DNA of 64,000 bases, taken from contig JAAFJN010000010.1 of assembly GCA_013298845.1 (NCBI GenBank), positions 102,296 through 166,295 on the forward strand, given 5' to 3'. This DNA comes from Chitinophagales bacterium (GTDB lineage Bacteria; Bacteroidota; Bacteroidia; Chitinophagales; Saprospiraceae). Positions 46,174 to 56,272 of the stretch are shown here, one piece after another; position 1 is the first letter of the stretch; each line of letters begins with the position of its first letter. The notes beneath the pieces are model-generated. The model searched no databases and had not been told where the DNA came from. It saw nothing but the letters and a program-made list of their open reading frames with translations. The position numbers were made by a program, and so were the translations under genes.

Positions 46174-47595
46174 ATGAAAAAAGGAAGTATTCTTCTCTTG
46201 GGTCTTTTATGGAGTTTATCCGTCATGGCCCAAAATTTAAAATTGGATTACGAGCCGGGCCAACCGCTCGTTTTGGAGCATCCCACCGATGGTTATTCGC
46301 TCTTTTTATTTTTTCCCAAAACAGTTTATAAAAATCAGGTGTACACCTGCAAAATGTACAAAGTTGACCCCGTAAATGGGCAAGTTTTGGGCGAAAGTTC
46401 CGCTAAAATTCAATTAGATGGCAAGGATGACTCCAAAGTGCGGGTATTAACCAAACAATCGCAAGCCGACGTGGCGTTTTTTGCTATCGAAAACAACGAC
46501 GAGTGTACCGCCTACAAACTGGATTGGGCCACCTTGTCGGTTACCAAAACCGACCATCGGAAACCCCTTGAAAAACAACGGTTTGTGTCGGGTGTTTCCA
46601 ACGGCGAACGAGGTACGGTCATTGCTTACCAAAACGGCAAAAAGGAGGACTTCGTACTGATGTACACATTTGATGAATCGGGCCAACTAAAGGAGCACAA
46701 GTTTGCCGTATCTAAAGGGGATAGTGAAAATTTTGATAAAATATTCAAAAAATTTACGGCGTTTAGCAGCAGCGAATCCTACCGGCCGCTCATGGTTACC
46801 TATGGCAAGGAGCACGACCCGGAAGCCGCCAGCCGAAGACCAAAATTATACGCCGGCCCGCAGCAGGTTTGGATGACTTTTGAAACCGAAGTAGCCAATT
46901 ACCAGGTTATGCGGTTATTTACTTTTGACCTCGAAAAAGACAGTGTTTTTGTCAAAAAGTACACTTATGGCAACGGTTTACGCGGCGAGGACATAAAAGG
47001 CTCCAGTTATATTTTTGACCAAAAAATCTTTCAGGTGGCTACCACTAACAGTTCGTTGCATATTGTTATTCGCAGCCTGGCAGACGGTGCCGTTTTGAAG
47101 CAATACAACTACGATAACGACGCTGATAAATTAACCTTTGCCAATTCGCCCATTTTTATGCCCGGGCGCGGCTCATTTGGGATAGAAAAGGAGTACGAAA
47201 GTCCAAAAAAGTTCTTCCGCCGGTTTAGGGCCTTTAAACCTTCCATTTTGGTGCGTAAATCCGGCGACGACTACCTGATGTGCATCGGTGGCTTTGAGGA
47301 AGTAAACACTGGACCATCCACCATGTTTGGAGCACCCGGTGCACCAATGACCATGACGGGTGGAAGTTCGTATGAACGGGTTTGTTCGTTTTATTCAGCG
47401 GTAAACGCCAGTACATTGGAGGTGTCTACCAATAAATACGGTCGCACGTTGGTGGATTATTACGCCGAATCTATGTTTGGGAAAGGCAATCTATCGGAAG
47501 AAAACCTATTGTTTATCGGGCAACAGCATTACAATGGGCATTATGATAAATCCAGTGATCAATATAAAATTAACCGGATTGGTGATAAAAATTAG
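46174..47595 (+). CDS. exported protein of unknown function
   Basis: A 473-residue protein with a signal peptide (ILLLGLLWSLSVMAQ). The mature part is beta-rich and repetitive in style, with features such as FVSGVSNGERGTVIAYQNGKKEDF and SDDYLMCIGGF-like strands, suggesting a beta-propeller. No catalytic motif was recognised. ATG 46174 begins the signal peptide. A palindrome lies immediately upstream. Confidence 0.7.
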   Translation: MKKGSILLLGLLWSLSVMAQNLKLDYEPGQPLVLEHPTDGYSLFLFFPKTVYKNQVYTCKMYKVDPVNGQVLGESSAKIQLDGKDDSKVRVLTKQSQADVAFFAIENNDECTAYKLDWATLSVTKTDHRKPLEKQRFVSGVSNGERGTVIAYQNGKKEDFVLMYTFDESGQLKEHKFAVSKGDSENFDKIFKKFTAFSSSESYRPLMVTYGKEHDPEAASRRPKLYAGPQQVWMTFETEVANYQVMRLFTFDLEKDSVFVKKYTYGNGLRGEDIKGSSYIFDQKIFQVATTNSSLHIVIRSLADGAVLKQYNYDNDADKLTFANSPIFMPGRGSFGIEKEYESPKKFFRRFRAFKPSILVRKSGDDYLMCIGGFEEVNTGPSTMFGAPGAPMTMTGGSSYERVCSFYSAVNASTLEVSTNKYGRTLVDYYAESMFGKGNLSEENLLFIGQQHYNGHYDKSSDQYKINRIGDKN

Positions 47596-47689
47596 CGGAG
47601 GAGGTGACTAAAACTTGACGGTCATTTGTTTGTTTAGATGAATGTGGTTTGCGACCTTTGCGCAGATCATTTTTAAAGTACAATATTAC

Positions 47690-48718
47690 ATGCAAACAGT
47701 GCACTCGCCTGCTATTTGGCAGCAACTCCCCTTAATCGTCAAGGCTTACCAACTTCCCGATAATAAAAAGGCAATAGTACAATCGATCACTTCATTTGGG
47801 CCGTTTTTGGCAATTTGGGTGACGATGTATCTTACTCTGGGCGTGTCGTTGTGGCTAACGATGGGTTTGGCCCTGCTAAACGCTTTCTTTTTGGTGCGTA
47901 TTTTTATTATCCAACACGATTGTGGTCACCAATCCTTTACGGCATCGCGGAAAGCGAACGATTTATTGGGACAATTTTCGAGTTTCATGACCTTTATTCC
48001 TTATAAATATTGGTCGAAAAGCCATAATTTCCACCACGGGCACAATGGTTTGTTGTGGGAATACCGCGACATTGGTGACGTGGATTTGCTCACCGTTAAC
48101 GAATACAAAGCCCTGGATGCCTGGGGCCGTATCAAATACCGCATTTACCGCAGTACGCCGGTGATGTTTTTTATTGGCCCGATCTGGTACATTTTAGTGC
48201 ACAGCCGTTTGCCGCTGATTAAAATGAGCGGTTGGGAACACGCCCGCAAATCGCTCCTACGCCACAACGTGATTTTGATTAGCATTTATGCAGCGTTGGT
48301 GTATTTCCTCGGTTACGAAGCCTTTGTGTACGTTCAATTGCCCATTTTGGTGGCTTTTGGCATGATTGCCATTTGGTTTTTTTACGTTCAACACCAGCAC
48401 GAGGCCACGTACAAACAATGGAAGGAAAAATGGGAATACGTAAAAGCCGCCGTTGAAGGTAGCACTTTTTACAATTTGCCCCGCGTGTTTCACTGGCTCA
48501 CCGGCAATATTGGATACCACCATATTCACCATTTAAATCCGTTGGTACCCAGTTATCAATTGCCGCGCTGCTACGAAGAGAACCCGATTTTGGAACAAGT
48601 GGCCCAAAAGATTACCTTTTTTGAAAGTCTCAAATGCGTTTTTAACAACCTTTGGGATGAAGACCAGCAAAAAATGATTTCGTTCCGCGAATTCTCTCGC
48701 CGTTACGTCAACCAGTAA
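47690..48718 (+). CDS. fatty acid desaturase, membrane-bound
   Basis: A 342-residue membrane enzyme with the three histidine boxes: HDCGH (76-80), HNFHH (112-116) and HHIHH (278-282). TM segments lie between them. It introduces a double bond in acyl chains, using di-iron and oxygen. ATG 47690 is used; upstream codons have no family features. The NAD-dependent epimerase starts 4 bp later. Confidence 0.92.
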   Translation: MQTVHSPAIWQQLPLIVKAYQLPDNKKAIVQSITSFGPFLAIWVTMYLTLGVSLWLTMGLALLNAFFLVRIFIIQHDCGHQSFTASRKANDLLGQFSSFMTFIPYKYWSKSHNFHHGHNGLLWEYRDIGDVDLLTVNEYKALDAWGRIKYRIYRSTPVMFFIGPIWYILVHSRLPLIKMSGWEHARKSLLRHNVILISIYAALVYFLGYEAFVYVQLPILVAFGMIAIWFFYVQHQHEATYKQWKEKWEYVKAAVEGSTFYNLPRVFHWLTGNIGYHHIHHLNPLVPSYQLPRCYEENPILEQVAQKITFFESLKCVFNNLWDEDQQKMISFREFSRRYVNQ

Positions 48719-48722
48719 ATCC

Positions 48723-49709
48723 ATGAAAATTCTGCTCACCGGCGCAACCGGATTTCTTGGCGCTCAGGTCTTGCGCATATTGGTCCAAAAAAACTACGAT
48801 GTGCGCGCGCTCAAACGGCCCAATAGCCGGATGGATTTGGTAGCAGATGTGGCCGACAAGGCTACCTGGATGGATATGGATATCAACGATATTGCCCTCG
48901 AAGATGCCTTCGAGGGCATTACGCACGTATGCCATTGCGCGGCCGTTGTGTCGTTTCACCCCAAAGACGTTCGCCGCATGATGCAGGTCAACGTGGAAGG
49001 AACGGCCAATTTGGTGAACCTCGCCCTGGATTTTGGGGTCGAAAAATTTGTGCATACCAGCAGCATTGCCGCGCTGGGGCGCTCCAAAGACCGTACCCAC
49101 CTCGATGAATCCTCCAAATGGGAGAACAGCCCGCTCAATACCCAATACGCCATCAGTAAATATTACGCCGAGCAGGAAGTATGGCGCGGCGAAGCGGAAG
49201 GGCTGAACGTGGCCATTATTAACCCGACAATGGTGATTGGTCCGGGTTATTGGTCCGAAAATACGGCCCGTTTTTTCAAACAGATTTACGAAGGTTTAAA
49301 ATTTTGCCCCACGGGGGCCAGTGGCTTCGTGGATGTGCGCGACGTTGCCGATTTTATGGTGCGGCTGCTCGAAAGCGACATCAACGGACAACGGTACGTT
49401 TTGTGCGCCGAAAACACCAGTTATCGGGCTTTTTTCGACGCTATTGCCCATCATTTAAACGTGCCTGCGCCGTCCATTACGGTAGCGCCCTGGCTGGCGG
49501 AAATTGCGTGGCGGGTGGAATGGATAAAAGAGGTTTTCACTGGTGCTACCCCGATGGTAACCAAAGAAAGCGCCCGCTCCAGCGTGAGTCGGTTTACCTA
49601 CGGCAACCAAAAATCATTGGCGGCTTTTCCGGATTTTCGTTACCGGCCCTTGAGTGAGACCATTGCCTACACCGCGCAACGGTTTTTGGCGGATGTGAAA
49701 AAAGCATGA
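48723..49709 (+). CDS. NAD-dependent epimerase/dehydratase-family protein
   Basis: A 328-residue extended SDR. TGATGFLG (7-14), HTSSIAALG, catalytic YAISK, and NPTMVIGPGYW. It resembles the dihydroflavonol-reductase/3-beta-HSD-like group that acts on lipid or terpenoid-like substrates. Position directly behind a fatty acid desaturase (4-bp gap) suggests a lipid role. Repeat copy A starts 2 bp after the stop. Confidence 0.88.
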   Translation: MKILLTGATGFLGAQVLRILVQKNYDVRALKRPNSRMDLVADVADKATWMDMDINDIALEDAFEGITHVCHCAAVVSFHPKDVRRMMQVNVEGTANLVNLALDFGVEKFVHTSSIAALGRSKDRTHLDESSKWENSPLNTQYAISKYYAEQEVWRGEAEGLNVAIINPTMVIGPGYWSENTARFFKQIYEGLKFCPTGASGFVDVRDVADFMVRLLESDINGQRYVLCAENTSYRAFFDAIAHHLNVPAPSITVAPWLAEIAWRVEWIKEVFTGATPMVTKESARSSVSRFTYGNQKSLAAFPDFRYRPLSETIAYTAQRFLADVKKA

Positions 49710-49710
49710 T

Positions 49711-49933
49711 TTTGGGGCGTTATGGCTAATAAAAATTCACCCACCGCAGCGAACAAAACAAATTCCAAGTCTACGGGGGCGAGATGTGCATCCCGGAGGT
49801 ACGGAGTGGATGCACATCTCAAAGCAGAACTGATTTCCGACAAAAGATATTTACCCAAAGTGCGCCACGCTACCCAATCTTTTTACCCAAAATTCCGATC
49901 CCGTAGATTCCTGCTGAATGACAAAGCCACATA
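49711..49933. repeat. 223-bp direct repeat, copy A
   Basis: Begins TTTGGGGCGTTATGG and ends CACATA. Collinear with 50216-50438 with scattered substitutions. Contains one GAGATGTGCATCC hairpin (49781-49820). No gene is supported here. Confidence 0.8.
49781..49820. repeat. GAGATGTGCATCC hairpin, copy 1
   Basis: GAGATGTGCATCC pairs with GGATGCACATCTC (perfect 13-bp stem) around a 14-nt loop. Same family at 50287, 63541 and 63746. Confidence 0.75.
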
Positions 49934-50006
49934 AGTGCAATTAGGCATGTTTTGTGGGCCGGGATACTTTAAGTTACGCCTTGAAACCCGGCATTTACAA
50001 CCAATC

Positions 50007-50195
50007 ACATCTAACATCCTGTAACCCCCTGATTTATCTGGGGGTAAGGAGTGCCGCACAAGTTACATCTATCATGCTGACAAACATCACATCAAGTACC
50101 GTCGCAGGATGTGATGTTTGTCAGCATGATAGATGTGTACAGTTAATTTACGGCTCTCCCCGGCTTGAAAGCCAGGGTTACAGGATGATAGATGT
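50007..50195. repeat. nested palindrome block between the direct repeats
   Basis: Outer arms 50007-50027 and 50175-50195 are complementary at 20 of 21 positions. Inside, arms 50065-50093 and 50108-50136 are a perfect 29-bp inverted repeat with a 14-nt loop. Both arm types begin ACATCTA. A further CCCCC...GGGGG and a CCGGCTT/AAGCC hairpin are present. No reading frame is supported. Confidence 0.75.
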
Positions 50196-50215
50196 TTTTC
50201 GTAAAAAAAGTCCAA

Positions 50216-50438
50216 TTTGGGGCGTTATGGCTAATAAAATACACCCATATCACAGCGAGCAAAACAAATTTCAAGTCTCCGGCGGCGAGATGTGCATCCC
50301 GGAGGTACGGAGTGGATGACATCTCAAAGCAGAACGGATTTCCGACAAGAGATATTCACCCAAAGTGCGCCACGCCACCCAATCTTTTTACCCAATATTT
50401 CGATCCCATAGATTCCTGCTGAATGACAAAGTCACATA
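50216..50438. repeat. 223-bp direct repeat, copy B
   Basis: Second copy of 49711-49933, also containing one GAGATGTGCATCC hairpin (50287-50325) with a one-base deletion in the 3' arm. Ends CACATA, about 97 bp before the TonB receptor ATG. Confidence 0.8.
50287..50325. repeat. GAGATGTGCATCC hairpin, copy 2
   Basis: As 49781-49820 but the 3' arm reads GGATGACATCTC, missing one base. Confidence 0.75.
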
Positions 50439-50520
50439 TCGGAGTTCTTAAATCAAAACCAATTATTGTCAAATTCACCCTCAACCGTCGAAATAAATCC
50501 AATTTCCCCCTCCCCCGTTT

Positions 50521-50528
50521 TACCTTTG
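50521..50528 (+). promoter_or_regulatory. -7 element of the TonB receptor gene (TACCTTTG)
   Basis: Matches TAnnTTTG and ends 6 nt before the ATG at 50535. No clear -33. Confidence 0.45.
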
Positions 50529-50534
50529 TCGAGT

Positions 50535-53270
50535 ATGAAGATAAAAACAACACTCTTGCTCTATTTTATCCTTTTTTGGAGCATTCCGACCTTATCAGCC
50601 CAGTCCCGATTAAACAATTCCGCTTCGGGGACGTACAAATCCAAAAACATTTACGAAATATTGAGCGGGTTGGAAACAACCTACAATGTCCGGTTTTGTA
50701 ATGATCCCGAACTGCTGCCCTGGTATAAATTAGATTATTCTTTTACCAATAAAACCCTGCACGAGGTACTCAAAGGGCTACTCAACAAAAACACCCTGAC
50801 GTACGTACCACTCAACGACTCTCTCATTGCGGTGTGCCGGATTCAGGACCTGCAAAGTGCCTATATCAAAGACCTTCGTACCCGTTGTGTCAATGGCACC
50901 ATCGAATTACCCGAAATGTTGCAGCCGCTGAAATTGGAAAAAAGCATAGGCGACGCGAATAATGCCGTAAAAAGCAGCAAAATTCGTATTTCCGGCCAAA
51001 TTTCCGACCAGGATTCCGGCGAAGGCATTGCCGGGGCGGTAATTTTTGTCAACGGCGTCAATTCTGGCCAACAAACCAACGCCATCGGTCAATATCGCCT
51101 GGATGTTGGCAGCGGTGCCTCGGCGTTGTCGGTGAAGTATATCGGTTACCGCGAAACCCAAATCGCCCTCTCCGCCTGGGAAGACGGTACAATCGATATT
51201 CCCATGGCCCCCATGCCGCTGGGTCTGGGAGAAGTGCTCGTGGAAGGAAACCGCGCTTCCAACAAAACCAACAACGTGCAAACGGGCGTCGAAGCACTGC
51301 CCGTGTCCCTCGTAAAAGAACTGCCCAAACTGCTCGGTGAATCGGACGTGATTCGCAGCCTGAACACCATTGCGGGCGTCAGCAATGTCTCGGATGGCGC
51401 AACGGGTTTTAACGTTCGCGGCGGCAACCTCGATCAAAACCTGACCTTGCAAGACGATGCCCCTTTGTTCAACACCGCCCACGTGTTGGGCCTTTTTTCC
51501 GTGTACAACACTGACGTGGTGCAAAGTGTCACCCTGTACAAAGGACACGTACCGGCCAAATACGGCGGTCGCCTGGCCTCCGTGCTGGATGTAAAACTGC
51601 GCGACGGCGATTTTACCCAATGGCGCGGCAACGTGGGCATCAGTATGGCTTCGGGGCGGGGCCGGGTTGAAGGACCGCTGATTAAAAAACGGCTCTCGGT
51701 GCTGGCCGCCGTTCGCCGCTCTTACGCCAACTGGATGTTACAATTCACCGATCTGGCCGAAGGACGCGAAAGTCGGGCTTTGTTTTACGACGGCATTGTA
51801 AAACTAACGGCGCGGATTGGTGAAAAATCCAGCCTCGCGGTGAGTGCGTACCAAAGCCGCGACTATTTCCGATACGGTCAGCAATACGGTTATGGCTGGG
51901 GGAATCTGGTGTTTAATGCCACGTATCGCCACCCCATCGGTGAGCGGGCAGTGTCGGTGATTCAGGTAAACTCCGGGCGGTACAATGCCAATTATTTCGA
52001 CCCCTCTTCGACCAATAACTTTAACCTCTCTAATGGCATTGATTACCGCAATGCCTCCTGGCGCGTGGTATTTATCCCCAACAGCCGCCACGAACTCAGT
52101 TACGGGGCCAATTGGAATCGGAATATTGGTCGCCCCGAAATTCGCACGCCCAAACAGGATATTTCGGCGACGTCGTACCAAAATGTGCCCAAAGACCGGG
52201 GCGAAGAATTTGCTTTGTTTGGGGAAGACGAATTTAAAATCAACGATCAATTCAAAATATCGGCGGGTATTCGCGGCGTATTTTACCGCAATTTTGGCCC
52301 AAAAACATTAAGAATTTACGAACCCGGCGCGCATTTAACCAACGAAAATATCATTGATTCGGTGGTGTACAGCGGCAACAAAACCGTTAAAACGTACGGC
52401 GGTTTGGAGCCGCGTATTTCATTGGCTTACAAATTGGATGACCGTAAATCGTTGAAAATCAGTTATAACCGCGCCAAGCAATACATTCATCAAATGTCGA
52501 ACCTGGCCTCTCCTACCCCCGTGGACATTTGGCAGGTAAGCAACACGTACGTGCGCCCCCAAACGGGTGACCAATTCGACCTCGGCTATTCTACCGACTG
52601 GAAAGACCGCAAATGGGAAATTACGGCGGATGTGTTTTACAAACGAATTCAGGATGTGCCAGTGTTTAAAAATTTGCCCAATTTGTTGTTAAATCCCAAC
52701 ATCGAAACCGAAATATTGCCCGGTAATGGCCGCGCCCACGGTTTTGAAATTTCCGCCAAAAAAAATACCGCCGTGCGCTGGACGGGTTGGGTCAACTACA
52801 CCTGGACGCGCACCTTCGTACGCACGCCAACGGGTGAAGGCGCGGTGAACAACGGCGATTGGTACCCGTCGGATTTTGACCAACCGCACCAGGTGAATTG
52901 TTACGCCAAATACGCGTTTAACCCGTCCATTACCGCCGGATTTAACTATACTTACCGCACGGGTCGCCCCATTTCGGCGCCCGACCGGGTGTATTCGGTG
53001 GGTGGGATTGTGGTGCCGGATTATTCATCGCGCAACAACGCCCGGATCCCAGACTACCACCGCCTCGATTTTTCGCTCAATATTGACCAAAACAAAGCGC
53101 GGATTTCGGGAACAAAATTTAGTTTCAATATCTCCATTTATAACCTTTTGGGCCGCAACAACCCGTTTTCGGTGTATTTTGAACGCCTGCCGGGTTCTTA
53201 TCCCAAGGCCTATTCGCTGTCGGTCATCGGGGCGGCTATTCCTTCCATTGGCATGGATGCCACATTTTAG
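50535..53270 (+). CDS. TonB-dependent outer-membrane receptor
   Basis: A 911-residue receptor with signal peptide (LLLYFILFWSIPTLSAQ). After an STN-like domain (LETTYNVRF, TLHEVLKGLLNKN) comes a carboxypeptidase-like regulatory domain (ISGQISDQDSGEGIAGAVIFV, YRLDVGSG). The plug has VRGGNLDQNLTLQDDAPLFN and TLYKGHVPAKYGGRLASVLD. The barrel ends in Phe (IPSIGMDATF). Ligand unknown; the DUF4249 lipoprotein 6 bp downstream is the usual companion of this receptor type. Confidence 0.9.
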   Translation: MKIKTTLLLYFILFWSIPTLSAQSRLNNSASGTYKSKNIYEILSGLETTYNVRFCNDPELLPWYKLDYSFTNKTLHEVLKGLLNKNTLTYVPLNDSLIAVCRIQDLQSAYIKDLRTRCVNGTIELPEMLQPLKLEKSIGDANNAVKSSKIRISGQISDQDSGEGIAGAVIFVNGVNSGQQTNAIGQYRLDVGSGASALSVKYIGYRETQIALSAWEDGTIDIPMAPMPLGLGEVLVEGNRASNKTNNVQTGVEALPVSLVKELPKLLGESDVIRSLNTIAGVSNVSDGATGFNVRGGNLDQNLTLQDDAPLFNTAHVLGLFSVYNTDVVQSVTLYKGHVPAKYGGRLASVLDVKLRDGDFTQWRGNVGISMASGRGRVEGPLIKKRLSVLAAVRRSYANWMLQFTDLAEGRESRALFYDGIVKLTARIGEKSSLAVSAYQSRDYFRYGQQYGYGWGNLVFNATYRHPIGERAVSVIQVNSGRYNANYFDPSSTNNFNLSNGIDYRNASWRVVFIPNSRHELSYGANWNRNIGRPEIRTPKQDISATSYQNVPKDRGEEFALFGEDEFKINDQFKISAGIRGVFYRNFGPKTLRIYEPGAHLTNENIIDSVVYSGNKTVKTYGGLEPRISLAYKLDDRKSLKISYNRAKQYIHQMSNLASPTPVDIWQVSNTYVRPQTGDQFDLGYSTDWKDRKWEITADVFYKRIQDVPVFKNLPNLLLNPNIETEILPGNGRAHGFEISAKKNTAVRWTGWVNYTWTRTFVRTPTGEGAVNNGDWYPSDFDQPHQVNCYAKYAFNPSITAGFNYTYRTGRPISAPDRVYSVGGIVVPDYSSRNNARIPDYHRLDFSLNIDQNKARISGTKFSFNISIYNLLGRNNPFSVYFERLPGSYPKAYSLSVIGAAIPSIGMDATF

Positions 53271-53276
53271 AACAAC

Positions 53277-54347
53277 ATGAGCAACAAAACATTATACCTC
53301 GTTTTCCTCCTGCTCTTTGCGGCGGGTTGCATTAAAGAAATTGAATTAAAAACCGAAACCGGCGATTTAAGTACCCTGGTGATTTCGGGAGAATTTACCA
53401 ATTCGACGGGTAAACACGTGTTGAAATTAGTCCGCCCCAATACTTACGGGGTCAGCAGTTTCGACCACGTGGGCGGTGCCCGTGTCACGTTGTTTGATGA
53501 CAGCGGGAACAGCGCACCGTACGCGGAGGTATTGAACGCTGAAAGTGCCGCTTACGAACTGGACGCCAATGCGCTGCCCGCAGTAACGGGTCGCGCTTAT
53601 TTTGTTGAAATTGTGCTACCCGACGGCGAAACCTACCGCTCCGAACCCCAGGTGCTGTTACCGGTCATTCCCGTGGATACGTTATTGGTAGAAGCGCGCA
53701 CCGTCAACCGTACCACGGGCGCTGGTGTGGTGGTGCAGGATCGGTTGGCATTTGTGGATGCTCAAACTACCCTTCCGGCCAATGAAACCCAGGTGTTTTT
53801 GCGCTGGCAAGCCGATTGTGTGTATTTTTTCCCGGAGCAGCCCTTGCCGGGTCCCTTGCCGCCACCGACCCGAAAATGTTACGTGACGGAATATTTAACC
53901 GAACAACAGGCGGTGGTTTTGTCCTTGGCCAACCAAAACGGACGCACCATTCGCACCCCCATTGCCGGTAAACGGATTGATAAAGCCTTTGAGTTCAAAG
54001 CGTTTTACAACGTGGTACAAAAGCGCATTTCGGCCGATGCTTTTGATTATTTCGACCGAATCAGCAAAATCGCCAATCCCGAAGGAACGGTATTTGACAC
54101 GCCGCCCGGCACCCTGAAAGGAAATTGCTACAATGTCAATAATTCTTCCAGGGCACCGTTGGGCTATTTTGAAGTGGCGGCAGTGGATACGTTCCGGGTT
54201 TCGTTGAACGGTTCATTTTTTGGCGCCGATTTCAACTATGCGCCGCACTGCACGCAAGACGATTATTATTTTAACCGCGACCAGGAGTGTTTTGATTGTT
54301 TGTTGCTGAAAAACAGCACTTATGAGCGGCCGTTTTATTTTAATTAG
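53277..54347 (+). CDS. DUF4249-family lipoprotein
   Basis: A 356-residue lipoprotein (FAAGC, Cys18). DUF4249 features: LSTLVISGEFTN near residue 31, then VRLFDDS-type strands, VEIVLPDGETYRSEPQVLLPVIPVD, and a C-terminal DCLLLKNSTYERPFYFN. Almost always found next to a TonB-dependent receptor, as here (6-bp gap). Probably a surface lipoprotein working with it; substrate unknown. Confidence 0.88.
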   Translation: MSNKTLYLVFLLLFAAGCIKEIELKTETGDLSTLVISGEFTNSTGKHVLKLVRPNTYGVSSFDHVGGARVTLFDDSGNSAPYAEVLNAESAAYELDANALPAVTGRAYFVEIVLPDGETYRSEPQVLLPVIPVDTLLVEARTVNRTTGAGVVVQDRLAFVDAQTTLPANETQVFLRWQADCVYFFPEQPLPGPLPPPTRKCYVTEYLTEQQAVVLSLANQNGRTIRTPIAGKRIDKAFEFKAFYNVVQKRISADAFDYFDRISKIANPEGTVFDTPPGTLKGNCYNVNNSSRAPLGYFEVAAVDTFRVSLNGSFFGADFNYAPHCTQDDYYFNRDQECFDCLLLKNSTYERPFYFN

Positions 54348-54368
54348 AGCCGCTGGCGACGTTTTTAC

Positions 54369-56123
54369 CTAAATCTTCACAAAACGGCCTTTAAATACCT
54401 GTCCGTCGTCCAATTTGGCTTCCCAGGTGTACACCCCGGCGGGCCATTGTTGCGCCGGAATGGTCAATATTTGGTTCTCAGCGATTTGCTCTTCACGCAT
54501 AATTTGTTGGTGGTTATTATAAACAATAACGTGCAACCGGCCCTTTAAACCCATTGGATTAAAACGAATAACATCGGCGGTAGGATTAGGAAACACAAAT
54601 AACCCTGGCAATTGTGTACAGATCGGGAAATCACTGGTCGCTATTGCCATTTGTACCGCCGCCAAAGCGTCAATACGGCCGTAGCCGTAGGTATTATTGG
54701 GGTAATCGAGGCCATTGTTGTCGCTGCAATCGGCTAAACCATCCAATTTGACGCAGGTATTTTTGATAATGTCTTCTACCACGGCAACCTGGCCTTTTAA
54801 CGCCGGGTTGGCGCTCAGGATCAAAGCCACCATCCCGACGGCGTGGGGACCGGCCATACTGGTACCGCTAAAATACGCGTAGCCGTTATTGGGTGTGCAG
54901 GAGCGCACAAATTGGCCGGGGGCTGACACATCCGGTTTTACGCGGTTACTGCCGTCAATGGTCACCGGACCACGGCTGCTAAAGTTAGAAATCGTATCGC
55001 TTTCCTGCGTGGAACCGATGCTAAAACTTTCGGCAAAATACGCGGGTGGTCCGTACGTGCTGTTGCAGCCTTGTCCGCCAAAATTCCCGTTGCTCACAAT
55101 CACCACTACCCCGGCGGCTTTCAGGTTAATGACCGCCTGGCGCATGAGTTCATTCACCGCCAAATCGGTGCAACCTTCGCTCACCGCACAGTACCAGGAA
55201 TTATTAATGACATCGGGGGCGCGTTCGGGTTTGGGATTTTCGCCGTTGACATCGGTGGGGGCCAAAAACCACTCGAAACACTCGATGTAGGTGGAGGGTT
55301 GGCCCCAACCGCGTTCCATATTGCGGCAGCCCACCCAGGTAGCGCCGGGTGCCACACCAATTTGGTTGCCCAGGCCATCGTCGCCGGTCATGGTGCCCAT
55401 GGTGTGGGTGCCGTGGCTTTGGTCGTCGCAAGGCTGGTCAATATCAAAACCGCAAGGGTTATTCGGGTCGCTGTTGAGCGGGTTTTGTTCTTTAATGGCA
55501 TCGTGCCAATTGTAGTTATGGTCCACCGCGCCGGTTTGGGCGTTCAGGCCGTTGTAATGGGGGCGAATGGCCGGGTGTTCCCAGTCATAACCGGTATCGG
55601 CACCGCCGACGACAACACCTTGTCCGGTATAACCCAAATCCCACACCGATGGCGCGTTGATTTTATTGATGCCCCATTCGGTCGCGCTGCGTTCGGCGGG
55701 GGTATCAAAAGATTGCACCGGCTGAATAAACGCCACGTTGGGGTCGGCGGCAATGGCTTCGACCGCGTCAAATTGAGCCAGTTCGTTGGCCAGTTCGGCG
55801 GAGCAGTTTTTTACCGAAATAGCATTTACCACGTAAAAACTATTGGCTTTTGCCTGTTTTTGTTGCAAAAAAGCGCGAATATCCCGCTGCGATTGTTCGG
55901 CATGGGCGCGCAGGGCCTGAAATACAAATTGGGTTTTGGCGGTTTTGGTCATCATTTGAGCCGCCGGGGTGATATTGGCGCGGCCTTTGACCACCACCAA
56001 TACATCTTGTTGAGCGCCCGTTGTGAACGCCGCCCGAAGTTCCGCCGATACCTTGGGGTTCATGGTGCTTTGTGCGTGGACCACACCCGTGAGGAAACAG
56101 CAAATAGCGAGTATTTTTTTCAT
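54369..56123 (-). CDS. secreted S8 serine protease with T9SS sorting tail
   Basis: A 584-residue protein. Signal peptide (ILAICCFLTGVVHA). Catalytic residues D176 (GGADTGYDWEHP), H237 (DDQSHGTHTMGT), N346 (VSNGNFGG) and S422 (GTSMAGPHAVG). The last 80 residues are a T9SS tail (FPNPTADVIRFNP ... GVYTWEAKLDDGQVFKGRFVK). ATG 56123 starts the signal peptide. The decayed protease at 57296 has the same motif order. Confidence 0.92.
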   Translation of the reverse strand: MKKILAICCFLTGVVHAQSTMNPKVSAELRAAFTTGAQQDVLVVVKGRANITPAAQMMTKTAKTQFVFQALRAHAEQSQRDIRAFLQQKQAKANSFYVVNAISVKNCSAELANELAQFDAVEAIAADPNVAFIQPVQSFDTPAERSATEWGINKINAPSVWDLGYTGQGVVVGGADTGYDWEHPAIRPHYNGLNAQTGAVDHNYNWHDAIKEQNPLNSDPNNPCGFDIDQPCDDQSHGTHTMGTMTGDDGLGNQIGVAPGATWVGCRNMERGWGQPSTYIECFEWFLAPTDVNGENPKPERAPDVINNSWYCAVSEGCTDLAVNELMRQAVINLKAAGVVVIVSNGNFGGQGCNSTYGPPAYFAESFSIGSTQESDTISNFSSRGPVTIDGSNRVKPDVSAPGQFVRSCTPNNGYAYFSGTSMAGPHAVGMVALILSANPALKGQVAVVEDIIKNTCVKLDGLADCSDNNGLDYPNNTYGYGRIDALAAVQMAIATSDFPICTQLPGLFVFPNPTADVIRFNPMGLKGRLHVIVYNNHQQIMREEQIAENQILTIPAQQWPAGVYTWEAKLDDGQVFKGRFVKI

Positions 56124-56241
56124 AAAAAACATTAATTTTGGCAAATGTATTTTAAAAAGAAATGACGACGGGGGTAAAAGTGGCGATTTGTAGTTTTTGG
56201 GCGGGGATTGTGGGAGTGTAAATATTTTGATTGTGTTTTTT

Positions 56242-56272
56242 TTTGTGGGTTTGAAAATCGGGTTTAACTTTG
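56242..56272 (+). promoter_or_regulatory. orphan Bacteroidetes promoter
   Basis: TTTG (56242-56245), 19-nt spacer, TAACTTTG (56265-56272): an exact match, but no credible gene follows for about 180 nt. It could drive the tRNA-like gene or be the left-over promoter of the S8 protease whose 3' end remains at 57296. Confidence 0.5.

Noticed and set aside
49722..50422. Small frames within the duplicated 223-bp repeats
   Set aside because: They cross hairpin repeats, differ between the two copies and have no conserved protein signal.
55071..56135. 354-codon frame antisense to the T9SS S8 protease
   Set aside because: It mirrors the protease codons, is low complexity (Gly/His/Val rich) and has no start signal or family features.
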